Part shown: piece by piece, positions 9,018 through 18,200 of the stretch | Layout: each line of letters opens with the position of its first letter | Numbering within the stretch: position 1 is the first letter of the stretch | Origin: Pirellulaceae bacterium | Lineage (GTDB): Bacteria; Planctomycetota; Planctomycetia; Pirellulales; Pirellulaceae | DNA length: 64,000 nt | Assembly (NCBI GenBank): GCA_018402565.1 | Contig: JAGYIQ010000011.1 | Location: forward strand, 62,001 to 126,000 | Direction: 5' to 3' | The notes under the pieces: generated by a model | Told to the model about the DNA's origin: nothing | The model's database searches: none | What the model saw: the letters and a program-made list of their open reading frames with translations, nothing else | Program-made: the position numbers and the translations under genes

Positions 9018-9476
9018 TTACCATTCCATTTGATACATATGATAAGGAAGCCGTTGCATGCCCAATCGTTCGTACACTTGTTGGGCCGCCGAATTGTCCG
9101 TTTCCACGTACAGCCGTACGACTCTCACGTTCCGCTGTTTGGCTTGTTCGACCACATTGGCATACATCTGGCGAAAACAGCCTTGCCCGCGGTGGTCGGC
9201 GTCCACGTAGACGGATTGAATGTACCAGATGTCGGTGTTTCGCCAATCGGACCATTCCGTGGTGACCAACAGACTGGCGACTACCGGGCCTGCGGTCTCA
9301 GCTTCGGCCACGAAGTACTCGCCCCGACTGCGGTCGGCGAAAACGCCCCGCACGCCTGGCTCCACCCGGTCGCGCGGCAGGACCTTCTGTTCCGTTTCCC
9401 AGGCCATGCGAATTTGGAAATCGATAATCGTCTCAGCATCCGCGGCGACGGCGGGTCGCACGACATATTTGCTCAC
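9018..9476 (-). CDS. GNAT-family N-acetyltransferase
   Basis: The protein is 152 residues and starts with GTG, preceded by a strong GGGAGGGAG about 9 nt upstream. The core acetyl-CoA motif is seen as IQSVYVDADHRGQGCFRQMY (the V.p.yRgqGig-type loop). It is followed by a VRLYVETDNSAAQQVYERLG motif B segment ending in the aromatic YERLGM, typical of Gcn5-related acetyltransferases. The acceptor is unknown. Its stop is directly followed by the methyltransferase start, and its own GTG overlaps the stop of a small upstream frame (GTGA). Expression is probably coupled to the methyltransferase and cysC. Confidence 0.85.
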   Translation of the reverse strand: MSKYVVRPAVAADAETIIDFQIRMAWETEQKVLPRDRVEPGVRGVFADRSRGEYFVAEAETAGPVVASLLVTTEWSDWRNTDIWYIQSVYVDADHRGQGCFRQMYANVVEQAKQRNVRVVRLYVETDNSAAQQVYERLGMQRLPYHMYQMEW

Positions 9477-9661
9477 GGCTCGGCACTCCCTCCCAAGTTT
9501 CTTCCCACTTCAGTTTCACGCACGATAGTCTCACGCACGATAGTCTCACGCACTGCAGCTTCACGCACTGCAGCTTCATCTGCTTGAATTTTATCCACGG
9601 CAATATCACCTACTGTGTTATGACTCCGGGATGTTCCCCGCGACCTTTCGCTGCCGTTCAT
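9473..9661 (-). CDS. Possible small repeat-containing leader ORF
   Basis: A 62-residue frame whose stop overlaps the GNAT start codon as GTGA. Its middle consists of a tandem repeat with the period VREAA/VRETI (five copies of a VRE unit), encoded by the CACGCACGATAGTCT-like and CACGCACTGCAGCTT-like repeats at about 9518-9575. The coupling geometry suggests it may be translated. There is no homology I recognise, and the repeat could equally be neutral minisatellite DNA. Low confidence as a gene. Confidence 0.25.
   Translation of the reverse strand: MNGSERSRGTSRSHNTVGDIAVDKIQADEAAVREAAVRETIVRETIVRETEVGRNLGGSAEP
9518..9580. repeat. Short tandem repeats, 15-18 bp period
   Basis: The motif TCACGCACGATAGTC occurs twice in a row and is followed by two copies of TTCACGCACTGCAGC. 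All are built on a shared CACGCAC core. They lie just upstream of the GNAT gene and would encode VRETI/VREAA repeats on the minus strand. Confidence 0.75.
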
Positions 9662-9682
9662 GATCGGAATCGTGTTCTGCGG

Positions 9683-11248
9683 TTATTTTTTCGCTTTGCG
9701 GGAGCGTTGCACGATCCAGTCCGTCAGGTGGCCGACGGCCAGGGTCAAGGCGGCTGCAATCAGAGCCAACCAGGGCACGCCCACAGTTAAACCGTAGACG
9801 GGGCCAATCGTTTCCACCCCCAGTAGGACGGAGGCGGTGACCGTTAAGGCAGTGATTGCTGCCACTTGGTTGCCTGCCGCTTGGTTGCCTGCCGCTTGGT
9901 CAGCTACCTGAGGGTCACGCTGCTGACGGGAGATCCCCAGCAAGAACACGCCCAGGAGCAAGCCACCTGACAGTCCGGCGATCTTGAGGGCATTGTCGAT
10001 CACGGAGGCCGTCAAGTACTGGGCTTGAATTGCGATGGCCATTTGTAACACGCCGAACACCAGCGTCAAGCCGCGGCTGACTTGGACAAGCTGCCGGCCT
10101 GCCTGGGCGTTTGACTGGGGCGACTGCTCGGTTGCGTGATCTGCCGTGCCCGCTGGGGGGGCCGCCAGCCAGAAGTCGTGGATAACGGCCGAGGCGGACG
10201 CGTTCAGGGAGCTGGACAAGGTCGACATCGAGGCCGCAAAGATCGCTGCCAATAACAGGCCGACGAAGCCGGTGCCGGCAGGAAACACGTGGACCACAAA
10301 ATGGACGAGGACTTGATCCAAGCGATCGGGTGGCGAGGGCGCGGTTGGGACCGATTGGTAGTAGGCTGCCAAGGCGATCCCGATGACTACGAATAGGGCA
10401 AACTGAAAGGCCACGACAAAGCCACTGAGGAAAATCGCCCAGGTCGCATCGCGTTGGCTGCGCGCGCTCAGGTAGCGTTGGACCATCATGTGGTCGACGC
10501 CATGAGTGGCCATACTCAGGACCAACCCGCCGAATACGCCACCCCAGAAGCTGTACGGGTGTCGCCAATCCCATTCCAGCAACTGCCATTTTCCTGTCTG
10601 CTGACCGTGCTCCCAAAGCGTCGTCAGTCCGTCGGGGAGTTCCTGCACCAGCACGGCCAGGATCACGAACGCTCCCAACATGTAGATGCACCACTGGACA
10701 CAATCGTTCCAGACAATCGACCGCAAGCCGCCCCACCAGGTGTAGAGGATCGTGACGCTTCCGACCACAATGCACGCCCAGCTCAAGGACCAGTCCAGAA
10801 TGGTGGCTAGCACCAGACCCGCCAAGTACAAGCGCAGGCCATCTCCTAAGTTACGACTGATCAGGAACACGGCGCTGGCGACCCGCGAGGTCGCCAGCCC
10901 GAAGCGTTCCCGTAACACTTGGTAAGCGGTTGACAATTGTCCGCGGAAGTATAGCGGCAATAGCAGATAGATCACGACACAACGGCCGCAGATCAAGCCC
11001 AAGGCCAATTGCAGAAAACGCAAACCCGTGTCGCCAATCCCTTGGCCCGGTACCGACAGCACCGTCGCTGTGCTGGTTTCGGTGGCGACAATTGAGCCGA
11101 GAATGGCCCACCAGGGCAGGTTGCGATCGCCTAAAAAATACGCGTCCAGGGTACGTTGTCTGCCGCGGCCGAGGATGCCGATCCCGACGGCCAGTAGCAA
11201 GGTCGTGACCAGGACCAGTCCATCGAGGGTCCCGATCGTCGCCAGCAT
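9683..11248 (-). CDS. Sodium:solute symporter (SSS family)
   Basis: I chose the ATG at 11248 because a GGGAG Shine-Dalgarno precedes it and the protein then begins right at the first membrane helix (MLATIGTLDGLVLVTTLLLA). This gives 521 residues with about 13 hydrophobic segments. The segment YFLGDRNLPWWAILGSIVAT is the family's TM2 entry signature, and YTWWGGLRSIVWNDCVQ is the conserved sodium-site/SSS motif. It would import a polar solute with Na+ across the inner membrane. It is divergent from murQ and the sugar-kinase gene across a 99-bp gap, so an amino sugar such as MurNAc, GlcNAc or anhydro-MurNAc is a reasonable but unproven substrate. The hydrophilic linker near residues 390-410 and the C-terminus carry short QAAGNQ repeats. 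Confidence 0.85.
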   Translation of the reverse strand: MLATIGTLDGLVLVTTLLLAVGIGILGRGRQRTLDAYFLGDRNLPWWAILGSIVATETSTATVLSVPGQGIGDTGLRFLQLALGLICGRCVVIYLLLPLYFRGQLSTAYQVLRERFGLATSRVASAVFLISRNLGDGLRLYLAGLVLATILDWSLSWACIVVGSVTILYTWWGGLRSIVWNDCVQWCIYMLGAFVILAVLVQELPDGLTTLWEHGQQTGKWQLLEWDWRHPYSFWGGVFGGLVLSMATHGVDHMMVQRYLSARSQRDATWAIFLSGFVVAFQFALFVVIGIALAAYYQSVPTAPSPPDRLDQVLVHFVVHVFPAGTGFVGLLLAAIFAASMSTLSSSLNASASAVIHDFWLAAPPAGTADHATEQSPQSNAQAGRQLVQVSRGLTLVFGVLQMAIAIQAQYLTASVIDNALKIAGLSGGLLLGVFLLGISRQQRDPQVADQAAGNQAAGNQVAAITALTVTASVLLGVETIGPVYGLTVGVPWLALIAAALTLAVGHLTDWIVQRSRKAKK

Positions 11249-11281
11249 CTCGTTCTCCCGAAGATCAAATTGGCTGCAAGC

Positions 11282-11310
11282 TTGGTGGTGAGTGTGGCTT
11301 CGATTATATT
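11282..11310 (+). promoter_or_regulatory. Candidate sigma-70-type promoter for murQ
   Basis: TTGGTG (11282-11287) and TATATT (11305-11310) are separated by 17 nt and end 37 nt before the murQ start. The match is good in spacing and in the -10 box. Planctomycete housekeeping promoters are not well enough defined for a firm call. Confidence 0.35.
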
Positions 11311-11347
11311 CATTTAGTCGTCCCGCAACACTTGCCTGAAACGTCCG

Positions 11348-12229
11348 ATGACAACTGAATTGCCCAACCCAGAGACCGCGGCGATCGATCGCGCCAGCAG
11401 TGCGGAGATCGTCGAATTGATCAATCGCCAGGATGGCGTGGTGGCTGAGGCCGTGGGGACCCAAAAAGTCGTGATCGCCGAGGCAATCGACAGGATCGCC
11501 GCCGGATTGGCCGCGGGCGGACGCTTGGTGTATCTCGGGGCGGGGACTTCAGGACGCTTGGGTGTGTTGGATGCGTCCGAGTGTCCGCCGACGTTTGGTT
11601 CCGCACCTGAAACGGTGGTTGGATTGATCGCGGGTGGACCGGCCGCGCTGACTCGGGCAATCGAGGGGGCAGAAGACGATGAAGCTGCGGCGGTGGCCGA
11701 CCTGCGGGCGATCGAATTTCATTCTCGAGATGTCTTGGTGGGGATCGCCACCAGCGGTCAGACGCCCTACGTTCTGTCCGGGATCCGTTACGCTCGGTCG
11801 TTGGGAGCCGTGACCATTGGGCTTACTTGCAACGCTCCATCGGCTATGCACGAACTGGTGGATGTGATCATCGCCCCGGTGGTGGGCCCAGAAGTGATCG
11901 CGGGCTCGACCCGTATGAAGGCGGGTACGGCGACCAAAATGGTGTTGAACATGTTGACCACCGGAGCCATGATCCGGCGGGGTAAGGTCTATGGCAACTG
12001 GATGGTCGACCTACGAGCTACGAATGCCAAGTTGCGACGGCGGTGTGTGCGAATGGTCTGTCGCTTGACGGATTTGGACGAGTCGGCGGCTCGGGAGTTG
12101 CTGTTACAGTCCGATGGTCAGTTGAAGACCGCCATCGTGGCGGCGCGTTGCGGCGTTTCGATTGAAGAGGCGCGTGCGCGGTTGCTGACTGCCAGCGGGC
12201 ACCTGCGTTCGGCATTGGAGCAACCTTGA
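11348..12229 (+). CDS. murQ: N-acetylmuramic acid 6-phosphate etherase
   Basis: This 293-residue enzyme cleaves the D-lactyl ether of MurNAc-6-phosphate to give GlcNAc-6-phosphate and D-lactate, in cell-wall recycling. The SIS-domain motif LGAGTSGRLGVLDASECPP (63-81) holds the catalytic-base Glu in ASECPPTFG (about E78). The second active-site Glu region is AIEGAEDDE (about 104-112), and the highly conserved GSTRMKAGTATKMVLNM follows near residue 188. The length matches the family. The stop overlaps the start of the kinase gene (TTGA), so the two are translationally coupled. Planctomycetes were long thought to lack peptidoglycan; this gene fits the current view that they make or salvage it. 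Confidence 0.95.
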   Translation: MTTELPNPETAAIDRASSAEIVELINRQDGVVAEAVGTQKVVIAEAIDRIAAGLAAGGRLVYLGAGTSGRLGVLDASECPPTFGSAPETVVGLIAGGPAALTRAIEGAEDDEAAAVADLRAIEFHSRDVLVGIATSGQTPYVLSGIRYARSLGAVTIGLTCNAPSAMHELVDVIIAPVVGPEVIAGSTRMKAGTATKMVLNMLTTGAMIRRGKVYGNWMVDLRATNAKLRRRCVRMVCRLTDLDESAARELLLQSDGQLKTAIVAARCGVSIEEARARLLTASGHLRSALEQP

Positions 12230-13476
12230 GCTCAAGTCGTCCATCAGACACCGATCGACTTCTAGACGCAGGTCGTCCACCAGACCCAGGTCGACTTTCC
12301 GACGCAGGTCGACGACTAGACCGTGGCGTGTGGCTGATCGGTGTCGATGCGGGCGGCAGCAAAACGGTTGCTTGGGCCATCCATGGGGCAACGCCAAATG
12401 CGATCTTGGCTCCGCCGGTGGTGAACGTCTGGGGCATTGGTCACGCGGGGCCCGCCAACGTGCGAACGCATGGGGTGGAGCTGGCCAGTCGAGCGATATT
12501 GGCAGCGATTCAACAGGCGGTGGCGGCGGCTTTGGCCCGCGTTGCTGGGCCAGCACTAGCAGCCGCCCGATCGGTGGACGAACTGTTTTCGAATTCTGAT
12601 TCTTTTGAAATTTCGGACGAAGTTTCGCACCGCATCCCCGCGGTGTTGGCGTCGGCCCAGATTCACGTCGGTGCTGCTGGAGCGGCGGATCCCGCTTGGG
12701 CAACGGCTTTGCGAGCCAGGTTGTTGCCGGATCTGTGTGGGGGTGCATTGATGGTGGGTAGCGACTTGGACTTGGTCCTGGCTGCGGTTCGATCCAGTCC
12801 GTGCGACAGTAGTGGCCATCGGACCTGGGACGATCGGCCGACCTTGGAGGCCGTGAAGGGGCTCTTCCATCCGCGGTCACCGTTACTGGACGAAGGTCAT
12901 TGGGTGGCGGTGATCGCGGGTACCGGCTCGGTGGTATGCGATCGCCAGCGAAGGATTGGCGGTTGGGGGCCATTGGTTGGGGATGCGGGCAGCGGCTTCG
13001 CGGTGGGCCGACGAGCGTTGGCTGCGGCCTGTGCGGCTGAGGATGGCAGTGGGCCGTGCACGCTGCTCCGCGAGCGTCTGTTGGCGGATACCGGTGTGGC
13101 GTCGATTCGCGAGTGGTTGGGACATTTGCCGACTTGGCCGGCTGCGATTGTGCCGATTGCCGACTTGGCGCGGCACGTGACCGCTGTGGCGGCAACCGAT
13201 GGAGTGGCGGCCGAGATCTTAGCGACCGAGATGGGCTTGTTGGCTGAACAGATTGTGGCGGCGCGGCGGGATGGTTCAGCGGCAGCCGGGCCGGTTTCTT
13301 TGGCGTTGGCCGGTGGGCTACTCACGGGGCATACCGCCGCCGTGACCGTGCTGTTGGCGTGTGTGGACCAACGTCTGGAGCAAGTTGGATTACCGCCCTT
13401 TGTACGTCGGGCCCGCGTGTGTCGACCGGTCTTCGGTGCGCTGCAGTTGGCGTGTGCTGCTGCAATTACAGGCTAA
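12226..13476 (+). CDS. BadF/BadG/BcrA/BcrD-type sugar kinase (GlcNAc/MurNAc kinase-like)
   Basis: The ATPase core has the phosphate-1 motif GVDAGGSKT near residue 39 and a central VAVIAGTGSVV loop. It also has GGWGPLVGDAGSGFAVG and a late LALAGGLLTG adenosine loop. This is the arrangement of eukaryotic-type N-acetylglucosamine kinases and clostridial MurK. It probably phosphorylates an amino sugar to feed MurQ, with which it is coupled (TTG start within the murQ stop). The first ~35 codons are a tandem repeat rich in D, R, P and G (DAGRPPDPGRLSDAGR). An in-frame GTG at 12328 just before the core is an equally possible start. The region between the first and second motifs contains a non-conserved insertion with a Phe/Ser/Asp-rich patch. 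The substrate is inferred from context. Confidence 0.75.
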   Translation: MSSSRPSDTDRLLDAGRPPDPGRLSDAGRRLDRGVWLIGVDAGGSKTVAWAIHGATPNAILAPPVVNVWGIGHAGPANVRTHGVELASRAILAAIQQAVAAALARVAGPALAAARSVDELFSNSDSFEISDEVSHRIPAVLASAQIHVGAAGAADPAWATALRARLLPDLCGGALMVGSDLDLVLAAVRSSPCDSSGHRTWDDRPTLEAVKGLFHPRSPLLDEGHWVAVIAGTGSVVCDRQRRIGGWGPLVGDAGSGFAVGRRALAAACAAEDGSGPCTLLRERLLADTGVASIREWLGHLPTWPAAIVPIADLARHVTAVAATDGVAAEILATEMGLLAEQIVAARRDGSAAAGPVSLALAGGLLTGHTAAVTVLLACVDQRLEQVGLPPFVRRARVCRPVFGALQLACAAAITG

Positions 13477-13493
13477 AACCGATTGAGAGGGCT

Positions 13494-13736
13494 CGTGCTT
13501 TGTCACAATTAAATTTTGGGATCGGCATGGTAAAGGGGGCAGGCGTCAATTACCGGAACGGCCCTGCGGGTGCTTCGCACAGTTGACGGCTGACCACTTT
13601 ACCACACGCCAATTTTTTGCTGCGGTATGGTAAAGGGGTCAGGCGTCAATTACCGAAACGGCCCTGCGGGTGCTTCGCACAATTGACGCCTGACCCCTTT
13701 ACCACACGCGAAGTTTTGGCTGTGACAACGCGCTCG
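13494..13736. mobile_element. MITE copy 2, internally duplicated and diverged
   Basis: It begins GTGCTTTGTCACAATTAAAT and ends with a diverged TGTGACAACGCGC terminus. Between these the central palindrome (GGTCAGGCGTCAATTACC up to its complement and a TTTACCACACGC tail) occurs twice in tandem, with a period of about 118 bp. The inner repeat has GGTAAAGG where copies 1 and 3 have GGCAAAGG. It lies between the kinase gene and the convergent PpiC gene, where the hairpins could serve as a terminator. Confidence 0.8.
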
Positions 13737-13777
13737 TCGCATGAACCGCCGCGTCGAGAAACCCTGGGAGATTACTT

Positions 13778-15202
13778 TTAGAACTCGACACCTTCGAGGT
13801 AAATCTCGTAGGGGATTCGATTGCGAATCTTGGCGATGACGCGTTGGAGGGCTTGACTTTGTCGTTCGTCGAGGATCTCTTCGCGGAGTTTTTCTTGCAT
13901 TTCTGTAAATGAAATAATGCCTGCTTCCTGGCGTTCGATCACACGAATGATGTGATACCCCAGATTCGTTTCGATGATGTCACTCAAGCGGCCGACCGGT
14001 TCACTGAAGACGCGGTCCTCCAATTGACGATTGGTCAAGCTTTTGCGTTTGGTCCAATCGTTGTAGCCCCCTTGAGCAGCGAAAAAATCATCCGAACCAC
14101 GTTTGGCGACTTCGGCAAACGGGGCACCGTAGATCACCTCGTTGCCCATCGATACCAACTTGCGTTTGGCCTCGCCACGATCCGGCGTCTTGCTGAAGCT
14201 GACCATCAAGTGTTCCCAACGCACCTGTTCCTCGACGCGGTAGTTGTCACGATTCTGCATGTAGCGGCGGATCAATTGATCGTAGGTCACGTCCTCGTCG
14301 ACGTTCAATTGGGACATCACCGCGAACTTGCCGATCTCCGTCTCGACAATCTGCTCCCGCAACGCTCGCCAACTCCCCCCCAGCGAACGCAGTCGAGCGT
14401 CCAATTCACCCAGATTGTTGGCTTGGTATTTCTTGAGCAATTGCGGCAGTTGTTTCTCTTCGACCTGTTTGTACAGATCCTTCTTGATGTCCGCCACGTT
14501 GGCAGTCGCGGGCAGTTGCAGCAAGGCCTCCTGGTACAGCATCTTCCGCTCGATGCTGCGGGGCAACAATTCCCGCATGCCCTGTTCCATCATCTTCTCA
14601 TGCACAAACGGCGGAGCATCAGCGGCTTGGGTTTGAATGATCTCATTGATCATCACCAATTGCTCGCCGGCCAGAATGGGTTGACCCGCGACGATGGCCA
14701 ACACACGACTGGGTTCAAACGCCTCCCCCAATGCTCGGTTGGCCTTGACCCCGCCCGCGGTCGGACCGGCCGGCGTCGGACCGGCCGGCGTGGGATTGGC
14801 CGGCGTGGGATTGGCCGGCGTCAAAAAACTGGTTTGGGCATTGAAGCTCGGCCCGCCGGTTGTACCGGACACGGCGGTCCCATCCGTGGGAGCGATTGGC
14901 CTGGCCAACGACGCGGCGGGCGCGGCGGGGAGCGGGGCCAGGCGTTGTGGTTGCTGTTGTGGTTGTGATTGTTGCTGTTGCTGTGGTGGTGCCCCCGAGT
15001 CGCGCGGTCCAACCGCCGCCGGCACGAGGGATTGGGCCGCCAAATGGGGCGACCAGGCCCAGCTAACTAGCAGCAGCCAGCCCAGGAGCAGCGGATGGCG
15101 GTACCGGATGAAGGGGCAGCTCCAGCGAGCCGAGGCGTGAAATGCTCGGCCGAATGTGGGATTTTTTACCGAACTACCGCTGCTGGGGAGTTGCGACTGC
15201 AT
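13778..15202 (-). CDS. Exported PpiC-type peptidyl-prolyl cis-trans isomerase (SurA/PrsA-like)
   Basis: I chose the ATG at 15202 because GGAG sits 6 nt upstream, which gives 474 residues. A basic N-terminus and hydrophobic stretch (HPLLLGWLLLVSWAW, then AAQS) form a signal peptide. A Gln/Pro/Ala-rich linker follows with NPTPANPTPAGPTPAGPT repeats encoded by 15-bp tandem repeats. A SurA-like helical region (EQLVMINEIIQTQ to about residue 270) precedes the parvulin domain at about 330-427. The parvulin domain contains EHLMVSFS, GAPFAEVAKRGSDD and NLGYHIIRVIERQ, the usual parvulin landmarks. It should fold exported or outer-membrane proteins in the periplasm. It is 92 nt downstream of mfd on the same strand, probably with its own start region. 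Confidence 0.85.
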   Translation of the reverse strand: MQSQLPSSGSSVKNPTFGRAFHASARWSCPFIRYRHPLLLGWLLLVSWAWSPHLAAQSLVPAAVGPRDSGAPPQQQQQSQPQQQPQRLAPLPAAPAASLARPIAPTDGTAVSGTTGGPSFNAQTSFLTPANPTPANPTPAGPTPAGPTAGGVKANRALGEAFEPSRVLAIVAGQPILAGEQLVMINEIIQTQAADAPPFVHEKMMEQGMRELLPRSIERKMLYQEALLQLPATANVADIKKDLYKQVEEKQLPQLLKKYQANNLGELDARLRSLGGSWRALREQIVETEIGKFAVMSQLNVDEDVTYDQLIRRYMQNRDNYRVEEQVRWEHLMVSFSKTPDRGEAKRKLVSMGNEVIYGAPFAEVAKRGSDDFFAAQGGYNDWTKRKSLTNRQLEDRVFSEPVGRLSDIIETNLGYHIIRVIERQEAGIISFTEMQEKLREEILDERQSQALQRVIAKIRNRIPYEIYLEGVEF

Positions 15203-15294
15203 TGTTTTCTCCGATCTCATCCATGAAATCTGCGGAAATTCCCCGCGTTCATCGCCCCATTGCCTCCAGGCACCGGCGGGGGAGGGTAGCAAAA

Positions 15295-18200
15295 TCAAGC
15301 CTCCGGTCGCAAGACCTTTTTTGCTAGCTTGAGCAAGCGGTCGGGGGTCCAGTCGTACCCGTCTTCCAGGGGCCAGTAGGCTTTGCCGTCGTCGACAATC
15401 CGCAACCGCGAGCGTTTCATACCTTGCAGTTGTTGCATGCGGGCGCGGTTGCGGTAATCGAACATCAGCAGTTTGTCGGCCAGTCCGACGCAGCTGATCT
15501 CCCAGGTGGCGGCATCCAGTTTCAGTTCCAGGCGTTGGAACAGGTCGACCACAGGGGGCGGCAGGGGGCCGAAGCGGTCGATCAGTTCTTCCTGCATGTC
15601 CACCAATTGCTGGTACGTTTCCACTCGAGCCAAGCGTCGGTAGACATCGATCTTCAGTCGCCGGTCCTCCAGGTAATCGTCGGGCAGGAATCCGCGGCCG
15701 GGCAGGCGGACGTCGACTTCGACCGACATTGGCAGCGGTTCTTTCTTCATCTGCCGCACGGCTCGTTCCAGCAATTGGCAGTAGAGTTCATAACCGATGG
15801 CCGCGATGTGACCGCTTTGTTCGGTGCCCAGCAGGTTGCCAGCGCCGCGAATTTCCAGGTCGCGCATGGCGATGTGGAAGCCGGCCCCCAGTTCGCTGTA
15901 GTGCTGGATCGCCTGCAAACGCTTGGACGCGTTGGGTTTGAGCCGCGTGTGGGGCTCGATCAACAGGTAGCAGTACGCTTGGTGCTTGTAACGGCCAACA
16001 CGACCGCGCAATTGGTGCAGGTCCGCCAAGCCATACCGATCGGCTTGATCGATAAAGATCGTGTTGGCGTTGGGGATGTCCAAGCCGCTCTCCACGATGG
16101 TGGTGGCCAACAGCACGTCGTATTTGCCGGAGACAAAGTCGGTCATCACCGTTTCCAGTTCCTCTTCGTCCATCTGCCCATGGCCGACAGCGACTTTGGC
16201 CTCGGGCACGATATCTTGCAAGCGATTGCGGAGTTGGAAGATGTCACTGATGCGATTGTGGATGAAGTACGCTTGACCGCCCCGATTGAGTTCACGCAGG
16301 ATGGCGTCGCGATAGAGTTGATCGCTGAAGCGAGTCAAGCGGGTTTCGACAGGGAGCCGCTCTTGGGGTGGCGTTTCCAAATTGGAAATATTCCGGACTC
16401 CGACCAAAGACAGGTGCAAGGTCCGCGGAATGGGGGTCGCGGAGAGGGTGAGGATGTCGACGCTGTGCCGCATGGCCTTGAGTCGCTCTTTCACGCCGAC
16501 GCCAAACTTTTGTTCCTCGTCGATGATCAGCAAGCCCAGGTTGTGGAACTTGATGTCTTTGCTGGCGATGCGATGCGTGCCAATGCAGATGTCCACGCGT
16601 CCCGATCGCAGTCCGGCGACCGTCTCGCGTTGTTCCTGCCGACTGCAGAAGCGGCTGAGTTTGTGGATCTCGAGTGGGAAAGAGGCCATGCGTCGGCGGA
16701 ACGACTGGTAGTGCTGTTCGGCCAGGACCGTGGTCGGGACCATCAGAGCCACTTGATAGCCATTTTCCACCGCTTTGAATGCTGCTCGCATGGCCACTTC
16801 GGTTTTGCCGAAACCGACGTCGCCGCAGAGCAGTCGATCCATGGGGCGACGGTCGTGCATGTCGCGTTTGATGTCGACAATCGCCGACAATTGGTCGGCC
16901 GTCTCCTCGTAGGGGAACGACTGTTCGAATTCCAACTGCCAATGCGTATCGGGACCGAAGGTGATACCGGGCAACGAGCTCCGCTGGGCCTGGACCTGCA
17001 ACATCTCGGCCGCCATGTCCTGGATGGCCTCTTCGGCGGCGGCCCGTTGTTTCTGCCACGCCTTGCCGCCCAGTTTGGCCAATTGGGGAGAGCGTTTGCT
17101 GCCGCCGATGTAACGCTGCACCAAGTCCATCCGTGTGGCGGGGACGTAGACCTTGGTGCCGCCGTCGAACTCCAAGCACAGGTGCTCCTGTTTGACTTGG
17201 TCTTTGTCGACCAAGACCAAGCCGCGGTACCGCGCGATGCCGTGCGCCAGGTGGACGACCAGGTCCCCGGGCTGCAAATCCAGGAAGCTGTCGATGCGTC
17301 GACCTTGCACGGCGCGGCTGCGGCCACGGCGCAGTTCGCCACGGCGGAAAACTTCGTCGCAGCTGACCACGGCCAGGTGATTCAAGGTGTCGCGAAAGCC
17401 CTGATCGCAGTCCCCCACCACCAAATGAATGCGGCCGGCGGCGGCTGCGGATGTCGTCGAGATGATCTCGGTCAGTCGCTCCAATTCGCCTTCGACGGGT
17501 GTCAGCAGGTAGACGTCGTGGTCTTGAGCCAAGCGATCCAAGTGCAATCGCAATTCGCCCAGATCGCCTTGGAAGGCCTCCAGGGGCTGCACCGGCAAGA
17601 CACACTGGTTGGGCATGTCGTCAAACGAGTGCTCCTCGATGATGGCCTGCGAGAACTGGCCCATCCGCCCGCGGACCTCGTCCCATTTCAAGTGCGGCAT
17701 CAGCGATTGCCCGTAGGCCTCGTGCCGCGCCCCTTCTTCCTGGGCGGCCGCGGGATCGATCAAGAACACGCCGGCCGTCGGAGGCAGTTCGTCCAGCAAG
17801 CAATGGTCGGACGAGAAGTCCGTCAGTGGCAACTGCAGCACCACTTCCTGTTGGCGGTCCGTGCTCCGCTGCGTGCCCATGTCGAATTGCCGAATCGATT
17901 CGATCACTGTATCGAACCACTCGATGCGGTAGGGCCGCGAGGCGTTCGGGGGATAGACGTCGACCACACCGCCGCGGCGCGAGAATTCGCCGGGGTGTTC
18001 CACCAGGGTGACGGGCTGCAGGCCACCCTCGACCATCCAGCGACACAGGTCCTCCATGTCGACGTCGCTGTCCACCGCCAGGCGACGTTGGCTGCGGTCC
18101 CGGTCTTCGGCCGAGGGCAACGCCTGCATCAAGGCGGCCACCGACGCCAGGATCACGTCGCCTTCGCCAGCCGTCTGGCGGAGCTTTTCACTGAGCTGCA

